A DNA stretch of 10,147 nt from assembly GCA_019233415.1 (NCBI GenBank), contig JAFAMK010000126.1, forward strand, positions 1 through 10,147, read 5' to 3'. The translations under genes were made by a program, and so were the position numbers. This document shows, piece by piece, positions 1 through 6,000 of this stretch (position 1 is its first letter; each line of letters opens with the position of its first letter). The stretch is from Vulcanimicrobiota bacterium (GTDB taxonomy: Bacteria; Vulcanimicrobiota; Vulcanimicrobiia; Vulcanimicrobiales; Vulcanimicrobiaceae). The notes below the pieces were generated by a model, which saw nothing but the letters and a program-made list of their open reading frames with translations, was not told where the DNA came from and ran no database searches.

Positions 1-584
1 GGGGCTTCGCGCTCTTCACGATGCGCTCGCACACCATCTCGCGGCTCTACCTCCAAGTCGACGCCGACGACGACGAAGCGAACTGGTCCGACGATCGCAT
101 CTGGGAGGAGCTGGAGGCCCGGCTCGCGGGCGCTGAACCGGCACCGCCGCTGCCGCGCGGGCCGGTGCTCCAAAATGGGATCACGCCGATGCACAGATAA
201 GTCGTCGAGCCGATGCCGTACGGGCGACTGTTCCTCGCCGGCGACGCGGCGCACATCGTGCCGCCGACCGGGGCGAAGGGGATGAACCTCGCGGTCGCCG
301 ACGTCGCGGTGCTCGCCGCCGCGCTGCGCGAGCACTACGACGACGGAAGCGACGCCGGGCTCGCCGCGTACTCGGACACGTGCCTGCGGCGCGTGTGGAA
401 GGCGGAGCGGTTCTCGTGGTGGATGACCTCGATGCTCCACCGTAACGACGAAGACGACGCGTTCGGCCAGCGCTTGCAGCTCGCCGAACTCGATTACGTC
501 GTCTCCTCAAAGGCTGCGTCGGCCGCGCTGGCGGAGAACTACGTCGGCTTGCCGATGCAGCTCCCCGCCCCGCGCGAGCGTTAG
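1..584 (+). pseudogene. pobA: 4-hydroxybenzoate 3-monooxygenase, 3' part, interrupted by an in-frame stop
   Basis: FAD-dependent class A aromatic hydroxylase that converts 4-hydroxybenzoate to protocatechuate with NAD(P)H and O2, feeding the beta-ketoadipate pathway in the cytoplasm. The window opens inside the gene; codons run in frame from position 3. Residues matching the Pseudomonas enzyme (recalled numbering) are Arg214, Arg220 and Tyr222 in MRSHTISRLYLQ (Ser212 is Thr here), the flavin motif GDAAHIVPPTGAKG with Pro293 and Lys297, then RVWKAERFSWWMTS, and the terminal NYVGLP holding Tyr385. The frame is broken by TAA at 198-200, where the family has an aromatic residue just before VVEPM. 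Homology continues in the same frame on both sides, so this is a point nonsense change and not a frameshift. An open piece could restart at ATG 213, but no ribosome binding site is visible and it would lack the substrate domain. Family assignment is firm; whether the stop is real or a sequence error is unknown. Confidence 0.85.
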
Positions 585-585
585 A

Positions 586-2658
586 TCACCAGATCTGGCA
601 GCGGTTCTTGCGGACCATCGCCGAGGTGGCGGGGCACTGGAACGCGGCTTGGAACTCCGGCATGTTCGAGAGCGTGCCGAGGACGCGGTACTTGTCCCAC
701 GGGTGCTCGTTCGTCGCCGCGATCTGGCGGATGTAACCCTCGGTCGCGATCGAGCGCCAGACCTGCGCGTACGCGAGGAAGAAGCGCTGCTCCGGCGTGT
801 AGCCGTCGAGCATCTGGTGCGCCTTCGCCTGCGGGGTGCGCTCGAACGCCTTGTACGCGATCGTCAAACCGCCGAGGTCGGCGATCGCTTCGCCCTGGAC
901 GAGCCGGCCGTTCTCGTGCTGGCCCGGCGCGGGTTCGAACGCGTCGAACTCGTCGACGATGCACTGCGCCTTCGCCTTGAACGCGGCGGCGTCGGACGGC
1001 TGCCACCAGTCGGTGAGGTTCCCCTTCGCGTCGAACTGGCGGCCCTCGTCGTCGAAGCCGTGCGTCATCTCGTGGCCGATCACGGCGCCGATCGCGCCGT
1101 AGTTGACCGCGTCGTCGGCGTTGGCGTTGAAGAACGGCGGGCCGAGGATGCCGGCCGGGAAGACGATCTCGTTGTTCGAGGGATTGTAGTACGCGTTGAC
1201 GGTCGGCGGCGTCATCCCCCACCGCGCGCGGTTCGTCGCCGTGCCGATCCGCGCGATCGTGCGGGCGTTGTTCCACTGCTGCACCGCGAGCGCGTTCGCC
1301 GCGTACGGCGCGTCGTTCGGGATCGTCAGCGTCGAGAAGTCTTCCCACCTGTCGGGATAGCCGACCTTCTTGGTGAACGCGGCGAGCTTCACTTCGGCCT
1401 GCGTCTTCGTCTGCGGGCTCATCCAGTCGAGCGTGCCGATGTCGTCGTGGAGCGTCGCCTGCAGGTTGTCGACGAGCGCTTGCGCGCGCGCCTTCGCCGA
1501 GGGCGGGAAGGCGGCCGCGACGTACGCGCGGCCGAGCACGTCGCGCAGCGACGCGTCCGTCGCGGTCGTGCAGCGCTGCCAGCGCGGGAGCTGCGCGGTC
1601 ACGCCGAACAGCACGCCGCTGCGGAAGCCGAAGTTCGCGTCTTCGAACCGCTTGGGCAGTTGGTTCGCGTACGCGTCCGCGACGTGGAAGCGCAGATACG
1701 CCTTCCACGCGTCGAGCGGCGTTGCGGTGAGCTGCGTGCTGTACGCGGTCACATAGGCCGGGACGGTGACGTCGACCGTGTCGAACGCCGGCGCATGGTA
1801 CGCGGCGAAGAACGCCGGCCACGGGATGTTCGGGCCGAGCGCCGCGAGCTTGTCGAGCGAGGTCGGGTTGTAGGTCTTGGTCGGGTCGCGCAGGTCGGCG
1901 CGCTTGGGCGTCGCGTCGGCGATCTTCGTTTCGAGCGCGATCACCGCCGCCGCTTCGGTCGCGCTCGCGGTCGCGTCGTCGCCGAGGTTCGTCAGCTGCG
2001 ATGCGACGTAGTCATGGTAGGCGCTGCGAATCTTGTCGGCGCGGTCACCCGCGTTGAAGTAGTAGTCGCGGTCGGGAAGCCCGAGCCCGCCGAAGGCGAG
2101 CCCCGCGATCTGCTTCGACGAATCTTTCGTGTCGGCGGTGGCGATGAACGGCAGGCCGACGTTGACGCCGCTGCGCTGCAGTTGCACGATCGCCGTGACG
2201 AGCGTCGGGACGTCCTTTGCCGCGTTGATCGCGTCGAGCAGCGGCGCGACGGGCGTCGTGCCGGCCTTTTCGATCGCGTCGGTGTCCATGCACGCGCGGT
2301 AGAACGCGCCGAGCTTCTGCGCGTCGCTGCCGGCCGGCGCGTTCGTGACCTTCGCGTCCTCTTCGAGGATGTTGTGGAGCACGTCGCGATTGCGCTGCGC
2401 CAGCTCGTCGAAGCCGCCCCAGCGCGGGCGCCCGGTCGGCAGCGCGTGCGTCTTCGTCCAGCCGCCGGTCGCGAACTGGTAGAAGTCGTCGCAGGCCTTG
2501 CACGTCGGGTCGAGGTTGGCCGGGTCGAGTGCCGGCACGGTCGCTACCGCCGGTCCCGCCGCGCGGGCGCCGGTTGCGGCGAACGGGAGTGATGCGACGA
2601 CGAGTGCGGTCAAAGCGGCGGCACCCAGCGCGCGCACCGCAAATCGAACGGGATTCAT
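586..2658 (-). CDS. Secreted M13 family zinc metallopeptidase (neprilysin/PepO type), downstream copy
   Basis: Predicted extracytoplasmic zinc endopeptidase of 690 residues, the normal size for M13, a family that cleaves short peptides. It starts with a Sec signal peptide (Arg5 and Arg9, hydrophobic 10-26, likely cleavage near residue 34). The M13 N-terminal domain opens with CKACDDFYQFATGGW at 53-67. The catalytic domain has the substrate-binding NAYYN at 488-492, zinc motif HEMTH at 529-533, third ligand Glu590 with Asp594 in EAIAD, and the neprilysin-like His652/Arg658 pair before GTLSN. It ends in CQIW, the usual M13 C-terminal CxxW. The ATG start shares its A with the TGA stop of the upstream paralogue (TGATG). 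No good Shine-Dalgarno precedes it, so translation is probably coupled. The frame stays open far upstream, to 4365, but that extension is antiparalogous noise inside the other M13 gene. All key residues are intact; the substrate is unknown. Confidence 0.95.
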   Translation of the reverse strand: MNPVRFAVRALGAAALTALVVASLPFAATGARAAGPAVATVPALDPANLDPTCKACDDFYQFATGGWTKTHALPTGRPRWGGFDELAQRNRDVLHNILEEDAKVTNAPAGSDAQKLGAFYRACMDTDAIEKAGTTPVAPLLDAINAAKDVPTLVTAIVQLQRSGVNVGLPFIATADTKDSSKQIAGLAFGGLGLPDRDYYFNAGDRADKIRSAYHDYVASQLTNLGDDATASATEAAAVIALETKIADATPKRADLRDPTKTYNPTSLDKLAALGPNIPWPAFFAAYHAPAFDTVDVTVPAYVTAYSTQLTATPLDAWKAYLRFHVADAYANQLPKRFEDANFGFRSGVLFGVTAQLPRWQRCTTATDASLRDVLGRAYVAAAFPPSAKARAQALVDNLQATLHDDIGTLDWMSPQTKTQAEVKLAAFTKKVGYPDRWEDFSTLTIPNDAPYAANALAVQQWNNARTIARIGTATNRARWGMTPPTVNAYYNPSNNEIVFPAGILGPPFFNANADDAVNYGAIGAVIGHEMTHGFDDEGRQFDAKGNLTDWWQPSDAAAFKAKAQCIVDEFDAFEPAPGQHENGRLVQGEAIADLGGLTIAYKAFERTPQAKAHQMLDGYTPEQRFFLAYAQVWRSIATEGYIRQIAATNEHPWDKYRVLGTLSNMPEFQAAFQCPATSAMVRKNRCQIW

Positions 2659-4742
2659 CACCAGACTTGACACCGGTCCTTTCGTACCATGGAAGAGGTT
2701 GCTGCGCACGAGAACGCCGCGGCGAACTCGGGCATGTTGGAAAGCGTGCCGGCCACGCGCAAACGGTCGTTCGGATGCGGGTCGATCGCCGCGAGCTGGC
2801 GCGTGTAATCCTCGGTTTCCAGCGAGCGCCACACCTGCGCGTAGGCGAGGAAGAAGCGCTGCTCCGGCGTGAAGCCGTCGATCGGTTCGTGCGCCGCGTA
2901 CTGCGCGGTGCGCTGGAACGCCTTGAACGCGATCGTCGTCCCGCCGAGATCCGCGACGGCTTCGGCCTGCACGAGCTTGCCGTTCTCGTGCACGCCCGGC
3001 AGCGGTTCGAGCCGGTCGAACTGCGTCACGATGCACGCCGCGCGGCGGTCGAACCGCGCCGCGTCCTGCGGCGTCCACCAGTTCGCGAGGTTGCCGCGCG
3101 CGTCGAACTGGCGGCCTTGGTCGTCGAACCCGTGCGTCATCTCGTGCCCGATCACCGCGCCGATCGCGCCGTAGTTCACCGCGTCGTCGGCGTCGGCGTT
3201 GAAGAACGGCGGCTGAAAGATCCCGGCCGGGAAGACGATCTCGTTGTTCGTCACGTTGTAGTACGCGTTGACGCTCGACGGCGTCAGTCCCCACAACGTG
3301 CGGTCGGTGGGCTTTCCGATCCGCGCCATCTCGCGCGCATGGTTCCAGTCGCGCACGCGCAGCGCGAGCACGGCGTACGGCGCGCCATCCGGAACGTCCA
3401 GCGTGGAGTAGTCGACCCAGGTGTCGGGATAGCCGACCTTTTCGGTGAACGCGTCGAGCTTCGCGACCGCGCGCGCGCGCGTGCGCGGGCTCATCCACGC
3501 GAGGTCCGCGACGTCGCTGCGCAGCATCGCGCGCAGGTTGGCGACCATCGCCTGCGCGCGGGCCTTCGCCGCCGGCGGGAAGCGGCGCGCGACGTAGGCT
3601 TTGCCGAGCGGCGTGCGCAGCGCGTACTCGGTCGCGCTCGTGCAGCGCTGCCAGCGCGGCAGCTGTTCCTTCACGCCGTACAGCACGCCGCTGCGGAAGG
3701 CGAACGACGCGTCGGCGAAGCGCGCCGGGAGCACGGCCGCGAGCGAGTCGGCGAGGTGGAAGCGCAAATACGCCTTCCACGTGTCGAGCGGCGTCGCGGC
3801 GAGCTGCGCGTCGTAGGCGCGGACGAACGACGGAACGCCGACGTCGACCCACGCGAACGGCGGCGCGCCGGCCTGCGCGAAGAAGCCCTTCCACGGCAGG
3901 TGCGGGGCGAGCGCGGTAAGCTTGTCGGGCGCGGTCGGGTGGTACGTCGCGCGCGGGTCGCGCAGTGCGATCCGGGTCGGCGTCGCGCGCGCGAGCGCGG
4001 TTTCGAGCCCGACGACTTGCGACGCTTCGGCGTCGGCGGCGCCGGCCGTGTCGCCGAGATTGCGCAACTGCGTCGCGACGTAGGCGCGGTACGCGCCGCG
4101 GATCGACGCGGTGCGCGCGTCGTCGTTCAGATAGTAGTCGCGGTCGGGAAGGCCCAGGCCGCCCAGGCCGAGCGCGGCGACGGTCGTCGAGGAGTCCTTC
4201 GTGTCGGGATCGGAGCCGAACCACAGGCCGTCGTTGACGCCGGCGCGCTGCAGCGCCGCGATCTGTTCGCCGAGCGCCGCGACGCCGGAGATCGCGGTGA
4301 TCGCGCGCAGCAGCGGCTCGACCGGTGCGAGGTTCGCGCGCTCGATCGCGGGCTCGTCCATGCACGCGCGGTAGTACGTCCCGAGCTTCTGCACGTCGCT
4401 GCCGAGCGGCGCGTTCGTGCTCTTCGCGTCCTCTTCGAGGATCGCGTGCAGTTCGTCGCGATTGCGCTGCACCAGCTCGTCGAAGCTGCCCCAGCTCGGA
4501 TGGCCGGCGGGGATTTCGTGCGTCGTGCGCCAGCCGCCGGTCGCGAATTTGTAAAAGTCGTCACACGGCGCGCAGGTGCGGTCGAGGTCCGCCGCGTCGA
4601 GTGCCGGCACTTGCGGCGTCGACTCGGCGCGCAACGCCGTCTGCGCGAGAACGGAGGTCGCCCGGAACGGGAGCATGGTCGCGACCAGCGTCGCGAGCGC
4701 CGCGGCGCCGAGGATTCGGACGGCGAGGCGGAAGGGATGCAC
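2658..4742 (-). CDS. Secreted M13 family zinc metallopeptidase (neprilysin/PepO type), upstream copy
   Basis: Tandem paralogue of the gene that follows it, 694 residues, with all catalytic elements offset by a constant four residues, so the two align almost without gaps. A Sec signal peptide covers about residues 1-33 (basic MHPFRLAVR, hydrophobic core, cleavage after VLA). Next come CAPCDDFYKFATGGW at 57-71, NAYYN ahead of the active site, HEMTH at 533-537, third zinc ligand Glu594 with Asp598, the His656/Arg662 pair, and C-terminal CQVW. The start codon is GTG (MHPFRL...), chosen because it gives a complete signal peptide. The nearest purine-rich site is GGAG about 12 nt upstream, which is long and lies in a possible hairpin (4755-4784). 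It lies 90 nt downstream of the M48 peptidase on the same strand and overlaps the next gene by one base. Expected to act outside the cytoplasmic membrane; substrate unknown. Confidence 0.95.
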   Translation of the reverse strand: MHPFRLAVRILGAAALATLVATMLPFRATSVLAQTALRAESTPQVPALDAADLDRTCAPCDDFYKFATGGWRTTHEIPAGHPSWGSFDELVQRNRDELHAILEEDAKSTNAPLGSDVQKLGTYYRACMDEPAIERANLAPVEPLLRAITAISGVAALGEQIAALQRAGVNDGLWFGSDPDTKDSSTTVAALGLGGLGLPDRDYYLNDDARTASIRGAYRAYVATQLRNLGDTAGAADAEASQVVGLETALARATPTRIALRDPRATYHPTAPDKLTALAPHLPWKGFFAQAGAPPFAWVDVGVPSFVRAYDAQLAATPLDTWKAYLRFHLADSLAAVLPARFADASFAFRSGVLYGVKEQLPRWQRCTSATEYALRTPLGKAYVARRFPPAAKARAQAMVANLRAMLRSDVADLAWMSPRTRARAVAKLDAFTEKVGYPDTWVDYSTLDVPDGAPYAVLALRVRDWNHAREMARIGKPTDRTLWGLTPSSVNAYYNVTNNEIVFPAGIFQPPFFNADADDAVNYGAIGAVIGHEMTHGFDDQGRQFDARGNLANWWTPQDAARFDRRAACIVTQFDRLEPLPGVHENGKLVQAEAVADLGGTTIAFKAFQRTAQYAAHEPIDGFTPEQRFFLAYAQVWRSLETEDYTRQLAAIDPHPNDRLRVAGTLSNMPEFAAAFSCAATSSMVRKDRCQVW

Positions 4743-4754
4743 GAAAGAGGCGAT

Positions 4755-4784
4755 CTCCGGAGGAACTAGGAGTCCTGGCCGGAG
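4755..4784 (-). promoter_or_regulatory. Hairpin in the leader of the upstream M13 gene, covering its likely Shine-Dalgarno
   Basis: CTCCGG at 4755-4760 pairs with CCGGAG at 4779-4784. AGGA (4761-4764) can pair with TCCT (4773-4776), leaving a two-G bulge and an 8-nt loop. On the minus strand the 3' arm contains GGAG, the only Shine-Dalgarno-like sequence before the GTG start at 4742, so folding could limit translation. A + strand terminator reading is possible because CTTTTA follows, but no + strand gene leads into it. Function is inferred from the structure alone. Confidence 0.35.
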
Positions 4785-4800
4785 CGCTTTTACGGGGCTG

Positions 4801-4821
4801 CGGGCGGGGCCTTCCCGCCCG
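4801..4821 (-). terminator. GC-rich hairpin just after the M48 gene, possible weak terminator
   Basis: A perfect 8-bp inverted repeat, CGGGCGGG (4801-4808) and CCCGCCCG (4814-4821), with a 5-nt loop, lies 11 nt past the M48 stop. Neither strand has a T tract after it, so it is not a classic intrinsic terminator. It could slow transcription or protect the M48 mRNA 3' end, and partly separate M48 from M13 expression. Confidence 0.35.
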
Positions 4822-4832
4822 AGCTTACGCCG

Positions 4833-5717
4833 TCAGTACTTGTAGCCGGAGCCTGGCGGGAACATCCCCTTCGCCTTGCGCTTCACGGGCCGATAGGCCG
4901 TCGCGTGCGCCGCGGCCGCGCGGCTCGCGGCGGCGGTCAGCGGCGTCGCGCTGGCGACGTTCGCCGAGTAGCGGCCGAACAGGGACGGATCGTCGGCGAA
5001 CTCGCGCTTGAGGTCCTCGATGCGGTGGCTGTCGGTCGGATGGTCGGAGAGCATCTCCATCTGCCCGCCGGTGTCGGCCTTTTCGAACGCCTCGAAGAGC
5101 CAGACCATCCCCCACGGGTTGGACCCGGCCTCGGCGCAGGTGATCGCGCCCTTGTGATCGGCCGCGCTCTCGACCTCGCGCGAGAAGCTCTGCGTCTGCA
5201 GGTTGAAGCCGAGGTTCGCGAGCGACCCGATCGTGTTCGAGGCGCGCCCGCCGGTGGCGATGTTGGCGAGGATGTCGCCAATCGTGTAGGCGGTCGCGGT
5301 CCGCTGCTGCTTCTGGTACAGGTGCAGCACGTCGTGATGGATGTCGTGCGAGGTCTCGTGGCAGAGCACGCCGGCCAGCTCTTCGCGGTTCTGCACGAAC
5401 TTGATCAGCGAGTCGGTGACGTAGACGTTGCCGCCCGGGACCGCGAACGCGTTCGGCTGCGACTCGTGGACAAGGATGAAGCTGAACGGGTGGAAGTATT
5501 GCGGATCGGCGACGCGCTTGATCTGCTGGGCGATCGGATTCAGAATCGCGTAGTACGGCGAGCTGCTGATGATCTCGCCCTTTTGTTGCAGCGCTTGGTA
5601 CTCTTGCTGACCGATCTGCGTCTCGGTTTGGTCGTCACTCGACTGCGCGACGGCGGGCGACGCGCCGGCGGCGGCGACGAGTCCGAGGCTCAGAGCGAGG
5701 GCGAGCAGGCGTCTCAT
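4833..5717 (-). CDS. Exported M48 family zinc metalloprotease (BepA/LoiP-like catalytic domain)
   Basis: A 294-residue predicted periplasmic or cell-surface peptidase. In proteobacteria, related M48 enzymes degrade misassembled outer-membrane proteins; the role here is inferred. Signal peptide at 1-24 (MRRLL, hydrophobic core, AVA then Gln25), without a lipobox cysteine. NAFAVPGGNVYVTDSLI at 89-105 is the typical M48 stretch before the active site. The zinc motif is HETSH at 120-124, with a third ligand Glu183 in SREVESAAD and Asp187. A C-terminal SDHPTDSHRIEDLK at 224-237 matches the conserved HPxxxxRI element. No TPR repeats follow; the tail is Ala-rich then basic and ends GSGYKY. The ATG at 5717 is chosen because a strong GGAGGA sits just before it and it gives a clean signal peptide; the open frame reaching 6041 runs through tRNA genes and is not real. 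Divergent from the tRNA genes. Confidence 0.93.
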   Translation of the reverse strand: MRRLLALALSLGLVAAAGASPAVAQSSDDQTETQIGQQEYQALQQKGEIISSSPYYAILNPIAQQIKRVADPQYFHPFSFILVHESQPNAFAVPGGNVYVTDSLIKFVQNREELAGVLCHETSHDIHHDVLHLYQKQQRTATAYTIGDILANIATGGRASNTIGSLANLGFNLQTQSFSREVESAADHKGAITCAEAGSNPWGMVWLFEAFEKADTGGQMEMLSDHPTDSHRIEDLKREFADDPSLFGRYSANVASATPLTAAASRAAAAHATAYRPVKRKAKGMFPPGSGYKY

Positions 5718-5720
5718 GGT

Positions 5721-5726
5721 TCCTCC
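5721..5726 (-). promoter_or_regulatory. Strong Shine-Dalgarno of the M48 gene
   Basis: GGAGGA on the minus strand ends 3 nt before the ATG at 5717 (GGAGGAACCATG). It decides the M48 start against the longer open frame that would extend into the tRNA genes. Confidence 0.8.
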
Positions 5727-5732
5727 GGGTTC

Positions 5733-5750
5733 GGCGGGACAGCTCCCGCC
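5733..5750 (-). repeat. Perfect 7-bp inverted repeat in the M48 leader
   Basis: GGCGGGA (5733-5739) and TCCCGCC (5744-5750) flank a 4-nt loop. On the minus strand this hairpin ends 6 nt before the GGAGGA ribosome binding site of the M48 gene, so it would be in the 5' leader if transcription starts further upstream. It may stabilise the leader or affect ribosome access; no T tract suggests a terminator. Confidence 0.4.
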
Positions 5751-5761
5751 GGACATTTCTA

Positions 5762-5782
5762 CCCAGGGGAAACGTTTCTGGG
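5762..5782. promoter_or_regulatory. Palindromic element in the divergent M48/tRNA spacer, possible operator
   Basis: GAAACGTTTC (5769-5778) is a perfect 10-bp palindrome, less GC-rich than its surroundings. It is flanked by CCCA (5762-5765) and TGGG (5779-5782), which extend the symmetry with a 3-nt bulge on one side. It lies in the 115-bp spacer between the divergent M48 gene and tRNA genes, about 45 bp before the M48 start. A dimeric regulator site is one reading; no matching regulator is in view. I could not identify -35 or -10 boxes with confidence on either strand here. Confidence 0.35.
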
Positions 5783-5791
5783 AACGCCAGG

Positions 5792-5814
5792 GTTCGCACG
5801 TGAGTGTGCGGAAC
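5792..5814. repeat. Near-perfect inverted repeat upstream of tRNA-Gly
   Basis: GTTCGCAC (5792-5799) and GTGCGGAAC (5806-5814) are complementary apart from one extra G, with a 6-nt loop. It lies 18 bp before the tRNA-Gly gene in the divergent spacer. It may be part of the tRNA precursor leader or of a control region; no function can be assigned. Confidence 0.3.
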
Positions 5815-5832
5815 GGAGCGAGCCGTCCCGGC

Positions 5833-5906
5833 GCGGGTGTGATGTAATGGTAGCCTGCGACCTTCCCAAGGTTGACGCGCGGGTTCGATTCCCGCCACCC
5901 GCTCCA
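5833..5906 (+). tRNA. tRNA-Gly, anticodon CCC
   Basis: A full cloverleaf of 74 nt with encoded CCA reads glycine codon GGG. Acceptor GCGGGTG pairs with CACCCGC, followed by discriminator T. The anticodon stem CGACC/GGTTG (one G-U pair) encloses loop TTCCCAA, so the anticodon is CCC at 5865-5867. The T stem GCGGG/CCCGC encloses TTCGATT. The D arm ATGT-AATGGTA-GCCT has one T-C mismatch at the second pair but keeps the usual GG-containing loop. The layout matches E. coli tRNA-Gly(CCC) as I recall it. It is followed 8 nt later by tRNA-Cys, presumably in one precursor. Confidence 0.95.
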
Positions 5907-5914
5907 ACGCGTCG

Positions 5915-5988
5915 GGCGACGTAGCCAAGTGGTAAGGCAGAGCTCTGCAAAAGCTCCACCCCCAGTTCGATTCTGGGCGTCGCCTCCA
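5915..5988 (+). tRNA. tRNA-Cys, anticodon GCA
   Basis: A full cloverleaf of 74 nt with encoded CCA reads cysteine codons UGU and UGC. Acceptor GGCGACG pairs with CGTCGCC, followed by discriminator T (U in the RNA), the base expected for bacterial tRNA-Cys. The anticodon stem GAGCT/AGCTC encloses loop CTGCAAA with anticodon GCA at 5947-5949. The T arm has loop TTCGATT. The reading frame of the phosphatase that follows continues straight out of its 3' CCA. Confidence 0.96.
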
Positions 5989-6000
5989 ATCGTTCTGCTC

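Noticed and set aside
649..2592. Long + strand open frame of 647 codons opposite the downstream M13 gene
   Set aside because: Its product is Arg/Val/Glu-rich low-complexity sequence with no recognisable domain, a by-product of GC-rich codons on the opposite strand, where a complete M13 peptidase is encoded.
2659..4365. In-frame upstream extension of the downstream M13 gene, giving a 1259-residue protein
   Set aside because: The extension is an Arg-rich translation of the neighbouring M13 gene in a wrong frame; the signal peptide and family homology begin at ATG 2658.
2529..4769. Long + strand open frame of 746 codons opposite the upstream M13 gene
   Set aside because: The same antisense artefact; it resembles the frame at 649-2592 only because the two M13 genes are duplicates.
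586..5717. The metallopeptidase cluster as a toxin, defence or bacteriocin-processing system
   Set aside because: No immunity, transport or precursor peptide gene is present in the cluster; ordinary envelope or extracellular peptide degradation explains it with less assumption.
5915..5988. tRNA-Cys as an attachment site for an integrated element
   Set aside because: No integrase, no repeated tRNA 3' end and no phage or plasmid gene is visible; the genes that follow are core metabolism and repair.
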